DNA from: Rikenella microfusus
GTDB lineage: Bacteria; Bacteroidota; Bacteroidia; Bacteroidales; VadinHA17
Assembly: GCA_020722575.1 (NCBI GenBank)
Contig: DYKN01000005.1
Location: forward strand, 12,010-76,009
Reading direction: 5' to 3'
Length of the DNA: 64,000 bases
Made by a program: the position numbers and the translations under genes. Shown piece by piece: positions 1 to 9,791 of the stretch. Position 1 is the stretch's first letter; every line of letters begins with the position of its first letter. The notes beneath the pieces are model-generated. The model was not told where the DNA came from and made no database searches. It was given only the letters and a program-made list of their open reading frames with translations.

Positions 1-115
1 TGAGAGTGAGAGTGAGAATGAGAGTGGGGTGAGAGTGAGGGTGAGAGTGAGAGTGAGAGTGAGAGTGAGAATGAGAGTGGGGTGAGAGTGAGGGTGAGAG
101 TGAGAGTGGGGAAAA
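1..115. repeat. GA-rich tandem repeat (GAGAGT hexamer variants) with a higher-order period of about 53 bp; runs off the left edge
   Basis: Direct reading: gagagt/gagaat/gagggt/ggggt units; the block starting gagaatgagagtggggtgagagtgagggt occurs at 14 and again at 67. Confidence 0.9.
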
Positions 116-225
116 AAACATCAGACGGGAATTGGAGCGATTGTTAAAATATAGAGAAATCACTGCTGAAAATCGTTAGACAAAAGAATTAGATATTAAA
201 ACGAAAAGAGTAAGTTAAGTCAGTT

Positions 226-1731
226 ATGAAAATAAAACGAATTTTGATTGCGAACCGGGGTGAGATTGCTATCAGAATAATGAAGACGGCAAAGCGAATG
301 GGAATTGAGACAGTTGCAATCAAGACTGCTATTGAACCTTCAGCGTTATACCTCTCTTATGCCAGTATAGTATTTGATAATTCTGAGGATGAATCTGAGA
401 TTCCTGTTTTTCTGAATATTGAAAGGCTTATAGAAATTGCAAAATTGACAGAATGCAATGCTGTCCATCCCGGTTATGGGTTTCTCGCCGAAAATGCATA
501 TTTTGCTGATAAATGTCTTGACAATAATTTAATATTTATTGGCCCATCACCCGACTCAATTTACAAGATGGGTAACAAAACCATAGCACGAAGGATTGCA
601 CTTACAGGAAAGATACCTATTGCTTCAGGAAGCAATGGTAACATATCCAACGAGGAAGAAGCAATAAAAATTGCAGAAAAAATCGGGTATCCGGTTATAA
701 TTAAAGCTGCATCAGGTGGAGGTGGTAGAGGTATGAGGATTGTCAGAAACCCTGATGATATGGAAAAGATGTTCATTATTGCAAGCCGTGAAGCTGAAAA
801 GGCTTTTAATGATCCTTCGGTTTTTATCGAGAAGTATATAGATAATCCAAAACATATTGAATTTCAAATTTTGGGAGATAAAAAAGGGAATATTATTCAT
901 CTGGGAGAGAGGGAATGTTCGATTCAGAGGAAGCATCAGAAGTTGCTGGAAGAGGCGCCATCGAGTGCACTTGACGATAAACTAAGGGAAGAGATGGGAA
1001 TGATGGCTGTTAAACTTGCAAAAGCAGTAGGTTATTATTCGGCAGGAACAGTAGAATTTCTCCTCGATTCTGAAAGAAATTACTACTTTATGGAAATGAA
1101 CACACGGATACAGGTTGAACATCCTGTTACCGAAGAGATTACAGGAATTGACCTGATTGAGCAGCAGATTCTTATTGCAGAAGGAGAAGAATTGAAGATC
1201 AGGCAGGAAGATGTAGGTTTCAACGGTTGGGCAATTGAATGCCGAATTAATGCTGAAGATGTTCAGGCAGGTTTTGCTCCTGATCCGGGGAAAATCGAAA
1301 AACTTAATCTTCCCGATGATGATTATGTAAGGATTGATACCGGTGTAATCGAAGGTTCGTCAATTGTATCAAGCTACGACTCAATGATAGCCAAACTCAT
1401 TATAAAAGGCAAAGATCGCCGGGATGCAATCAAAAAATGCAAGTTCACACTTGACAAAGTCTGGATAAAAGGTGTAAAAACAACACTTCCTTTTTTCAGG
1501 ATGCTTATCAGACATCCTAAATTTATAAACGGCACTTTTACAACTTCATTCATTGAAAAGGACCTGGATCAATATTATTTCAACAGTGAATATGAAGAGA
1601 TGCTTGCTGCATGGCTTGCAACTAAACTATATGTTGAAGAAAACCTGAGCGGTAACAATATAAACCTCGATTTTAAGGAAAGCAGGGAAATAAATCCGTG
1701 GCTTCTTAATAAAAGATTTAGTCAGTTTTAA
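226..1731 (+). CDS. Biotin carboxylase subunit of an acyl-CoA carboxylase (acetyl/propionyl-CoA carboxylase type)
   Basis: IKRILIANRGEIAIRI N-terminus, GGGGRGMR ATP-grasp loop, EMNTRIQVEHPVTE motif. Confidence 0.95.
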   Translation: MKIKRILIANRGEIAIRIMKTAKRMGIETVAIKTAIEPSALYLSYASIVFDNSEDESEIPVFLNIERLIEIAKLTECNAVHPGYGFLAENAYFADKCLDNNLIFIGPSPDSIYKMGNKTIARRIALTGKIPIASGSNGNISNEEEAIKIAEKIGYPVIIKAASGGGGRGMRIVRNPDDMEKMFIIASREAEKAFNDPSVFIEKYIDNPKHIEFQILGDKKGNIIHLGERECSIQRKHQKLLEEAPSSALDDKLREEMGMMAVKLAKAVGYYSAGTVEFLLDSERNYYFMEMNTRIQVEHPVTEEITGIDLIEQQILIAEGEELKIRQEDVGFNGWAIECRINAEDVQAGFAPDPGKIEKLNLPDDDYVRIDTGVIEGSSIVSSYDSMIAKLIIKGKDRRDAIKKCKFTLDKVWIKGVKTTLPFFRMLIRHPKFINGTFTTSFIEKDLDQYYFNSEYEEMLAAWLATKLYVEENLSGNNINLDFKESREINPWLLNKRFSQF

Positions 1732-1742
1732 AAGTATTAATC

Positions 1743-2276
1743 ATGACACCAGATAAACCAGAAATAAAGAAACTCTATACTATTTCTTCCGGTAACAGGA
1801 AGCATGTTTTTACCCTTCCTTTAAAAAACAAAATAAAGATTGGTAAACGAAGTTATGAGGTCAAGCTGAAGCATGATGAAAAATTTGGGTCATATATTTT
1901 GTGGAAAAACAGGAAATATCCAGTGGAGATTGTCAGGTCCAGGCAAAACAAATATGAGATTCTCTTTAATGATATCAGTTATACGTTTACTATTGAGACT
2001 CCATTTGGTTACCGGAGAATGAAGGTTCTTAGCAAGCAAAAATGCAGAAAGGAAAAGGAATATGTCAAAGCTCCGATGCCCGGTAAAATAATTGATGTTC
2101 TTGTAAGAGAAGGGAGCCAGGTTCTTGCAGGAGAAGCAATTGCAGTACTGGAAGCAATGAAAATGCAGAATGAGATACAATCGCCGGTAAGTGGTACCGT
2201 GGTGAAAGTACAAGCAAAGCCTAACTCAACTGTTATCAAAGACGATGTGCTTGTTGAAATAAAAGTAGAGGCCTGA
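1743..2276 (+). CDS. Biotin carboxyl carrier / biotin-lipoyl attachment protein
   Basis: C-terminal APMPGKI...EAMKMQNEI biotinylation motif; 11 bp after the biotin carboxylase. Confidence 0.93.
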   Translation: MTPDKPEIKKLYTISSGNRKHVFTLPLKNKIKIGKRSYEVKLKHDEKFGSYILWKNRKYPVEIVRSRQNKYEILFNDISYTFTIETPFGYRRMKVLSKQKCRKEKEYVKAPMPGKIIDVLVREGSQVLAGEAIAVLEAMKMQNEIQSPVSGTVVKVQAKPNSTVIKDDVLVEIKVEA

Positions 2277-2296
2277 AAAATCAGGCCTCTGTTTTT
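2267..2296 (+). terminator. Rho-independent terminator
   Basis: agaggcctga-aaaa-tcaggcctct followed by gttttt; overlaps the BCCP stop codon. Confidence 0.85.
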
Positions 2297-2327
2297 ACAT
2301 ACTGTAGTTATTAAATAAATTTCTTAT

Positions 2328-3788
2328 TTATTCTTTAGCGGGAATATTTCTAAGTGTTTCACAAAGGAAATCATAAAATTTCTCAACGGAACGGATATGG
2401 ACTTTTTCATCGGGAGAATGTGGAAACTTAATTGTAGGGCCAACTGAGATCATGTCAAGTCCCCTGTATACTCCGCCAATAATGCCACATTCAAGTCCTG
2501 CATGAATTGCCTTTACTTCAGGTTTTTGTCCATATTTATTTGAATAGACTTCAATCATAGTTTTAAGAATCTTAGATTCCATATCAGGTTTCCATCCCGG
2601 GTACGAACCTTCCATTGAAATCTGAGCGTCAATAAGATGAAAGACAGCCGCTATTTTCCAGGCAACAGCTTCCTTGGCCGAATCGACAGAACTTCTTGTC
2701 AGGTTATACGCTTCAAATAAGCCATTTTTACAATGAACAATTGCAAGATTATTTGATGTTTCAACGAGATCTTTCATAGCCTGACTCATCCGTTGTACTC
2801 CATTGGGGCAAACAAATACTGCTCTGATAATTTTATATTGATCAACACTATTCATTACTTTTCCAAGGGAAGCAGTATTTTCACAGAAGAATGCGAGGTC
2901 GGGCTCAGTGTCAGTAAATTCAGACCTGTATATTGATTCGTAATTTCTCACAAAGGCTTCAAACTCATATCTTTTTATTTCCGGAACCAGTATTGTAGCC
3001 GTTGCTTCTCTCGGAATTGCGTTGCGAAGGTCACCTCCTTCAGCTTCTGCCAGACGTATTCCAAAATCAGTTTCAGCCTGCATAAGAAACCGAAACATTA
3101 ATTTAATGGAATTAGCCCGTCCGAGAGCAATATCAACTCCCGAATGACCGCCCTTCAAACCCTTAACAGTAACTTTATAAGTTACTGTCCCTTCTGGTGC
3201 TTTTTCTTCGGAATAATTCTTTTTTATGTTAACATTTACACCACCTGCGCAACCAACGCAAAATTCACCTTCAATTTCCGAATCGAGGTTAAGTAAAATC
3301 TTTCCTTTCAGGAGACCGGGTTCAAGGCCGCCAGCACCAGTCATTCCCGTTTCCTCATCAACGGTAAATAAAGCCTCAAGAGGGCCGTGGGTTAATGTAT
3401 CTGATGCAAGTATCGCAAGGGTTGAAGCTACACCTATACCATTATCTGCACCAAGTGTCGTACCATTGGCCTTTACCCATTCGCCATCGATAACTGGCTC
3501 CAACGGATCATTAAGAAAATCATGAACTTTATCACTGTTCTTCTGAGGAACCATATCAAGATGTGTCTGAAGTATAACCCCTTTTCTGTTTTCCATCCCT
3601 TTCGACGCAGGTTTCCTGATAATGACATTTCCAACACTGTCCACAAAAGTTTCAAGTCCTTTTTCCCTGCCAAAATTCACTACATATTCAACAATCTTTT
3701 TTTCATGTTTTGAGGGGTGGGGAATCTGTGTAATATCATAGAAGTATTTCCATACTTCCTCCGGTTTAAGTTTTCTTATGTCATTCAT
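2328..3788 (-). CDS. pepD: Aminoacyl-histidine dipeptidase (PepD-like, M20 family)
   Basis: HPSKHEKKI, LQTHLDMVPQKN, LGADNGIGVA, VDEETGMTGA motifs. Confidence 0.9.
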   Translation of the reverse strand: MNDIRKLKPEEVWKYFYDITQIPHPSKHEKKIVEYVVNFGREKGLETFVDSVGNVIIRKPASKGMENRKGVILQTHLDMVPQKNSDKVHDFLNDPLEPVIDGEWVKANGTTLGADNGIGVASTLAILASDTLTHGPLEALFTVDEETGMTGAGGLEPGLLKGKILLNLDSEIEGEFCVGCAGGVNVNIKKNYSEEKAPEGTVTYKVTVKGLKGGHSGVDIALGRANSIKLMFRFLMQAETDFGIRLAEAEGGDLRNAIPREATATILVPEIKRYEFEAFVRNYESIYRSEFTDTEPDLAFFCENTASLGKVMNSVDQYKIIRAVFVCPNGVQRMSQAMKDLVETSNNLAIVHCKNGLFEAYNLTRSSVDSAKEAVAWKIAAVFHLIDAQISMEGSYPGWKPDMESKILKTMIEVYSNKYGQKPEVKAIHAGLECGIIGGVYRGLDMISVGPTIKFPHSPDEKVHIRSVEKFYDFLCETLRNIPAKE

Positions 3789-3957
3789 ATAACTAAAAAA
3801 TTAATTCATTTATTTCTAAGAACCTGATAAAGATAAAAAATCAAGAGAAAGAAAATATACTAAAATAAGTTTTAATTTTTTATCTATTCAATACTCGGAA
3901 ACTTGTAACAAAAATTTAACAATTTTAAGGCAATCAGTTAATCAGTAATTATGTTAA

Positions 3958-3989
3958 TTTGCTCAAAATTTAAAAAGTTATTATCTTGC
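3958..3989 (+). promoter_or_regulatory. Putative Bacteroidetes-type promoter (TTTG-N20-TATCTTGC)
   Basis: Near match to TTTG-N19-21-TAnnTTTG, about 100 bp upstream of the PiT-PhoU gene. Confidence 0.5.
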
Positions 3990-4089
3990 GTAATTCAAGC
4001 AACATATACAATTTATTAATGAAGTATTCTTCAGTTTCTTTAACAAATTACATACTGTCAATTCTGGAAAAATTTAAAATTTTAATCAG

Positions 4090-6363
4090 ATGAGTATTTA
4101 TCTGATAATTATAATAGTTTTGATTTTACTTGCGGTATCGGACCTTGTTGTCGGGGTTTCGAATGATGCTGTGAATTTTCTTAATTCTGCGATTGGATCA
4201 AAGGTAGCGTCACTCAGGGTCATTCTTTTAATTGCATCACTCGGGGTTTTCATGGGAGCCACTTTTTCAAGTGGTATGATGGAAATTGCCAGGTCTGGTA
4301 TTTTCCATCCCGATAAATTCAGTTTTTCCGAAGTTATGGTAATTTTTCTGACAGTAATGATTACCGATGTCATATTGCTGGATACATTTAACACCTTCGG
4401 TTTTCCGACCTCAACAACTGTTTCACTCGTATTTGAACTGCTTGGTGCATCTGTGGCTGTTTCTCTTGTAAAAATTGCAGCTATATCCGGTTCTTTTTCC
4501 GATCTGGGAAATTATATAAACTCGGCCAAGTCTTTAGCAATAATTTCTGGTATACTTACGTCAGTTGCTATTTCATTTATTGTCGGAAGTGTTGCGATGT
4601 TTCTAACCCGGCTGCTCTTTACTTTCAACTATGAGAAATATATGAAATATTTCGGAGCATTGTGGAGCGGAGCAGCGATTTCTGGAATTGTATATTTCTT
4701 ACTTGTAAAAGGTGCCAAAGGAGCTTCATTTATGACTCCTGAAACGGTTAACTGGATTCATACTCATACCTGGCAGATATTAATCGGCATTTTCTTGTTA
4801 GTTGCTCTTCTTTTCCATACTCTGATTATTGTTTTTAAAATTAATGTCCTCAGGATTATTGTGCTAATTGGTACTTTTTCGATTGCGATGGCATTTTCAG
4901 GTAATGATCTTGTGAATTTTATTGGTGTGCCGCTGGCAGGGCTGGAATCTTACAAGGCATTTTCATCAGTTTCCTCATCTGATCCATCAGGATTTATGAT
5001 GACTTCCTTTACTGAAGCCATCAAGACCCCTACATTGTTTCTACTCATTGCAGGCCTTATAATGGTAATAACTTTGTTTAAGTCAAAAAAAGCCCAGACT
5101 GTTATCCAGACTGAAATTAATCTTGCACGGCAGGATGAAGGTTATGAGAGGTTTTCGTCCTCTTTTATCTCAAGGTCACTTGTTAGGGCTACGGTTAATT
5201 TTACAAGAAGTATTAATAGAATACTTCCAAAGCGTTTTATCATCTTTATCGAAAGAAGGTTTGATCAAAAAGATATTAAAAAGAAGTCATTATCCCATAA
5301 AGAAAGCTCCTCATTTGATTTGTTAAGAGCTTCTGTGAATATGTTTATTTCGAGTATGTTGATTGCATCCGGTACAGCCCTTAAACTCCCCCTTTCAACA
5401 ACATATGTTACTTTCATGGTTGCAATGGGAAGTTCGTTTGCCGACAGGGCATGGGGACGGGAGAGCGCTGTTTTCCGTATTACCGGAGTGTTATCTGTAA
5501 TAAGTGGCTGGTTCTTAACTGCCCTTATCGCTTTTACCGCCTCAATGACTCTGGCATTTTTTCTGCATTGGGGAGGAGTGATCGCTATATTCATATCACT
5601 GGCCATCGCAGTATTTTTTGTTATTCGTTCTAACATCACTCACAAAAAAATTACTCAACAGAAACACAAAAAAGATGAGTTCTATGATCAAACAACAATT
5701 AAAGCTGAAAACATTATTAAAAAATGTTCCTTAACAATTAGTGAAACTACAGAAAAAGCATCAAAATTATTCTTTTCATCAATACTTAACCTTATTAAAG
5801 AAGACAGAAAGAAGATGAAAAAAACCGTCAAAGAGGTTAAAGAATTGAATCTTCAGGTTAAGTATCTTAAAAATAATGTCTATTTAGTTCTCAAAAAACT
5901 TGAGGAAGACTCATTTGAAACAGGTCAATATTATGTGCAGGCAATTGATTACCTGAGGGAAATTGCCCATTGTTTAACCTATATCTCACAGCCCATATTT
6001 GAACATATTGATAACAATCATCCACCGCTTCTCAGAGATCAGATCAAGGATCTTCATAACCTGAATGAGGAGGTTTCTTCATTCTTTGATGACATTGTTA
6101 CATTATTCCGCAAACAAAATTTCAAGGACATTGATAAGGTAATTCTTCAGCAAAGAGTTATACTCGACTCTCTTTCAAAGATGAAAAAGAAGCAGATTAA
6201 GCTTATCAAGTCTGAGGCTGTTGGTACAAGGAATACTATTCTTTATCTCAATCTTCTTTCCGAAACAAAGAACCTTGTTCTTTATGCAATAAATCTTGTA
6301 AAATCGCATCGTGATTTTATGGAAGCCAAGGAGCGTAAATATCTTGATCTGAAGGTTCTCTGA
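4090..6363 (+). CDS. Inorganic phosphate transporter (PiT family) fused to a C-terminal PhoU/DUF47-like helical domain
   Basis: Repeated PiT signatures (SNDAVNF, FGFPTSTTVSLVFELLG, FSGNDLVNFIGVPLAG, LPLSTTYVTFMVAMGSS), then a helical, charged C-terminus. Confidence 0.9.
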   Translation: MSIYLIIIIVLILLAVSDLVVGVSNDAVNFLNSAIGSKVASLRVILLIASLGVFMGATFSSGMMEIARSGIFHPDKFSFSEVMVIFLTVMITDVILLDTFNTFGFPTSTTVSLVFELLGASVAVSLVKIAAISGSFSDLGNYINSAKSLAIISGILTSVAISFIVGSVAMFLTRLLFTFNYEKYMKYFGALWSGAAISGIVYFLLVKGAKGASFMTPETVNWIHTHTWQILIGIFLLVALLFHTLIIVFKINVLRIIVLIGTFSIAMAFSGNDLVNFIGVPLAGLESYKAFSSVSSSDPSGFMMTSFTEAIKTPTLFLLIAGLIMVITLFKSKKAQTVIQTEINLARQDEGYERFSSSFISRSLVRATVNFTRSINRILPKRFIIFIERRFDQKDIKKKSLSHKESSSFDLLRASVNMFISSMLIASGTALKLPLSTTYVTFMVAMGSSFADRAWGRESAVFRITGVLSVISGWFLTALIAFTASMTLAFFLHWGGVIAIFISLAIAVFFVIRSNITHKKITQQKHKKDEFYDQTTIKAENIIKKCSLTISETTEKASKLFFSSILNLIKEDRKKMKKTVKEVKELNLQVKYLKNNVYLVLKKLEEDSFETGQYYVQAIDYLREIAHCLTYISQPIFEHIDNNHPPLLRDQIKDLHNLNEEVSSFFDDIVTLFRKQNFKDIDKVILQQRVILDSLSKMKKKQIKLIKSEAVGTRNTILYLNLLSETKNLVLYAINLVKSHRDFMEAKERKYLDLKVL

Positions 6364-6510
6364 ATATTTTTCTTATAATTTAAGTTACTGTGTATTAAAA
6401 AATCAATCAACAATCAGGTTATCAATTTTTTCTGCCCGAATTACAACAGTCAAAGAGATCAAATCTATTAAATTACCTGCCTTTTAAGATGGATGAGATG
6501 CCTGAACAGA

Positions 6511-7896
6511 TTAATCTTTTTTAATATTTGGCATTTCAAGTCCGTAACTTTTTTTACGGTCTTCAGCTTTCAGTAAGAATGCGAACAAAAGTGCCAATAA
6601 TCCCAGACTGGTAAAGATGATCATCGGGAGAGTATAGTTATAATTAGGAACCTCTACCCCCTGAACGAGCCTGGTTCCGTCAATACAATATCTATTAAGC
6701 ACCCATCCGATAAGGGCAGGGACACCCATTAATCCCCAGTTCTGTACCCAGAAAACCAGGGCATAGGCTGTACCAAGCTGCTTTTCGGGAATAATTTTTG
6801 GTACAGAAGGCCACATTGCTGAGGGAACCAGAGAAAATCCGATGCCTAATACAATAATCAGAAAAATTGCAACAGGTGTTTGATTTAAAAAGGGGACTGA
6901 AAAAAGTGCATGAACAAAGATCAGAAGAATTGCTCCCAGTATCATAATTGATGCGCCTTTCCCTTTTCTATCGTAAAGATTTCCGAATAACGGTGTTAGT
7001 ATTATCGTTCCGAAAGGAAGGAGCATCGGTATAAGTCCTGCTATCTCTTCATTTACTCCAAATTTATTCACCATCAAGTCGGTAGCATATTTCAGGAAAG
7101 GGAAAACAGCCGAATAGAATAGAACACAAAGAATTGCAATATACCACCATCCTTTATTTTTAAGGATAAAAAGAATATCTTTCAGTTTGAAGGTTTCTTC
7201 CTCAGGAATAACGCCGTTATCGGCATTAGCTGCGGCTATTTCTTCATCCAGCTTTTTGTCCATTATAGTATAAAGAAAAAAGGCTATCATCCCGATGCAA
7301 AGAAGTATTAGTGCAAGTAGAACAGGTTTTGAAACTCCATTCAAAGCCACAGCCAGTGGCGCTGATGTTGCAATTGCCAGACCTGTCCCCACTCTGGCAG
7401 TCGCCATTTCGAGACCCATAGCAAGCGCCATCTCTTTACCCTTGAACCATTTTACAATAATCCTTGAAACAGTGATGCCAGCAACTTCAACTCCAACTCC
7501 AAAAATAGCGTAGCCAAATCCTGCAACCACCACCTGAAGTTTCATTCCAAAAAGCATATGACCGTCGAGACTGTGTGTTGAAATTGCCCAGTATTTAATT
7601 GCAGTACCAATAACCATTATTACAGTAGCCAATCTGCCCGTGAATCTGATACCGAGCTTATCGAGGATTATTCCACCGATAATTAGCATAAACAGAAAAA
7701 CATTAAACCAGCCGTAAGCACTCGTAAAGATTCCATACTCAGCACTATTCCATAAAAGTTCTTTTTCAAGAAGCGGCTTTAGCGAAGCCATAACATCAGT
7801 AAGATAATAACCGCATAACATAGTGAATGATATCACTCCAAGTGCTATCCATCTTGCACTTTTCGACTCACGTAGAGTTTTCCGTATTTTTTCCAT
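6511..7896 (-). CDS. MFS transporter (OFA/nitrate-sugar-phosphate-like)
   Basis: About 12 hydrophobic segments; MFS loop FGNLYDRKGKGA. Confidence 0.85.
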   Translation of the reverse strand: MEKIRKTLRESKSARWIALGVISFTMLCGYYLTDVMASLKPLLEKELLWNSAEYGIFTSAYGWFNVFLFMLIIGGIILDKLGIRFTGRLATVIMVIGTAIKYWAISTHSLDGHMLFGMKLQVVVAGFGYAIFGVGVEVAGITVSRIIVKWFKGKEMALAMGLEMATARVGTGLAIATSAPLAVALNGVSKPVLLALILLCIGMIAFFLYTIMDKKLDEEIAAANADNGVIPEEETFKLKDILFILKNKGWWYIAILCVLFYSAVFPFLKYATDLMVNKFGVNEEIAGLIPMLLPFGTIILTPLFGNLYDRKGKGASIMILGAILLIFVHALFSVPFLNQTPVAIFLIIVLGIGFSLVPSAMWPSVPKIIPEKQLGTAYALVFWVQNWGLMGVPALIGWVLNRYCIDGTRLVQGVEVPNYNYTLPMIIFTSLGLLALLFAFLLKAEDRKKSYGLEMPNIKKD

Positions 7897-8056
7897 AATT
7901 TATTCTTAATTTTTAGAGTCTAAATGTATCAATATTCCATTAAAAAAATCATTCATCCAGAAACATTTTTAAGAGTCACCTGTTTTTATTGTAAAAAGCA
8001 TTTAATAAAATAACCCATCATTGCTTTTTTTAAATTTGCAAAAAAATTGAAAAGAG

Positions 8057-8596
8057 ATGATTATGAAAAGAGCAATTAAAACGGCATTCACAGGCCTGGT
8101 TCTTATTACATTTCCCTTGTTTTTATCAGGTCAGAGTAACGCTGTTAAATGGTACACCATTCAGGAAGCTGAGCAACTTGCGAGAAAAAACCCTCGTCCT
8201 CTTGTAATTGATACTTACACTAACTGGTGCGGTTGGTGTAAGAGGCTCGATCAGGTGACTTTTTCAAATCCTGTTGTTGCAGAAATATTAAATACCAAGT
8301 TTTATCCCGTAAAATTTAACGCTGAAGGTTCTGAACCCGTAACTTTTCTTGGAATGAAATTTATTAACGACGGAAAAGCCGGGAATGCTCATCAGCTTGC
8401 AATTGCTCTTTTGCAGGGGCAATTATCATTTCCCAATCTGGTTTTTTTCAATGAGAAGCTTCAGCTTGTAACCAATGTACCGGGTTTCAGAGATGCCAAA
8501 ATGATGGAGATTCTTCTCAGTTTTTTTGCTGAAAAGGCTTATGAGAAGATGAGTTTTCAGGATTTTGAAAAGAATTTTAAAGGAAAAATTCAATAA
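8057..8596 (+). CDS. Exported thioredoxin-fold protein
   Basis: Signal peptide; TYTNWCGWCKRLD CxxC active site; FPNLVFF cis-Pro-like segment. Confidence 0.88.
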   Translation: MIMKRAIKTAFTGLVLITFPLFLSGQSNAVKWYTIQEAEQLARKNPRPLVIDTYTNWCGWCKRLDQVTFSNPVVAEILNTKFYPVKFNAEGSEPVTFLGMKFINDGKAGNAHQLAIALLQGQLSFPNLVFFNEKLQLVTNVPGFRDAKMMEILLSFFAEKAYEKMSFQDFEKNFKGKIQ

Positions 8597-8606
8597 AATT
8601 CAGTTC

Positions 8607-9764
8607 TTATTTTCCAAGAATAAAATTAGAAGGAAGCTGATAAATATCCCCGAACTGGTATACAAGTTTTCTTGCCTCATAAAGGGTTTCATTTCCATAT
8701 TTTAGTTTTACCCTGACAGCTTCCGGCGGTCGGTAAAAAAGCTTGTCATATACTATTGAAGGTTGTTTCTTCAAGGTAACAGGACGAGGGATGTAAGTGA
8801 GGTCTTTTGACTTTGGTTGTTTTAAAAATTCAATTGTCAGAGAATTGCCTGAATCTGAATCTGCAGGTGAAGGACCGGAATTTACAGAAAACCTGCACAG
8901 GATATATGATTGGCTGGAATCACCCTTTTCCGGGATGCATGTATATCTTATTGTTTTTTTCTCTGATGCTGTTTTGCCCGTAAAAAGGGCTGTGAGTTCT
9001 CTTTCCGTTCTGTTGATTTCATCGATTGCATCTCTGCTCTGAGGAAATACGTTAGCTTCACCTGTTAAAATCATGTGTTTTCCTTCCCTTATTTCCAGCA
9101 ATGTTCTGGCTGCCTGTTCTGCAAGTTGTTCAGGAGTAAGAGGTTTTCTTCTTTCAACAAGATATGGCACTCTGATAAAAGTAGTATCAAGTTTTACCAT
9201 TCTGTAGGCTGTATCGCTATGACTTATGTAATATTCACTCGATCCAAGGTCTTTGTATGAAAGTATCTGATTAATATTTTCCGATGACGAAATAAGGCTT
9301 TTTTCTGTTCTCATTGCATCAGGATTAAGATCAAGGATTAATCCGATTCGTTTGAGAGCCAGTGCATTTGTATGAACAAGGGTATTTGACTCGATGACAT
9401 AATATTCTGATGGATCAGGTTCTTCGGAAGTTTCAACGGTTATAGAATTAATCCTCCACCACTCCCTTGGGGAAGTAATTACGTCAGTTAATCCCAGCAA
9501 ATCACCAGCAAATCGGGCATATGGCCCGGGTTTTTCAAATATCTTTTCAAATTCAATGTCTATATTGAAAACAGTCATGGGAAGAGCATAAACAAGACTT
9601 CCATCGTGAATGGTTATTCTGTCACCCAGCGGTGTAACAGTCAGGTCTGATTGGGGAAGTGATGCCCTTTTTACATAACATGAATTAAAAAACAAGATGA
9701 AAAAGGATGTACAGAAAATCAAAATCGATTTTAAGATTTTCATAAAATACTCATTTAAATTCAA
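8607..9764 (-). CDS. DUF4831-like family protein, signal peptide/lipoprotein
   Basis: N-terminal signal with Cys (FNSCY); sequence resembles the DUF4831 family. Confidence 0.65.
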   Translation of the reverse strand: MNLNEYFMKILKSILIFCTSFFILFFNSCYVKRASLPQSDLTVTPLGDRITIHDGSLVYALPMTVFNIDIEFEKIFEKPGPYARFAGDLLGLTDVITSPREWWRINSITVETSEEPDPSEYYVIESNTLVHTNALALKRIGLILDLNPDAMRTEKSLISSSENINQILSYKDLGSSEYYISHSDTAYRMVKLDTTFIRVPYLVERRKPLTPEQLAEQAARTLLEIREGKHMILTGEANVFPQSRDAIDEINRTERELTALFTGKTASEKKTIRYTCIPEKGDSSQSYILCRFSVNSGPSPADSDSGNSLTIEFLKQPKSKDLTYIPRPVTLKKQPSIVYDKLFYRPPEAVRVKLKYGNETLYEARKLVYQFGDIYQLPSNFILGK

Positions 9765-9791
9765 ATCAAATTCTTACAAAAATACGATTCT

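Noticed and set aside
5265-5639. 124-aa antisense ORF
   Set aside because: Shadow ORF inside the PiT-PhoU gene.
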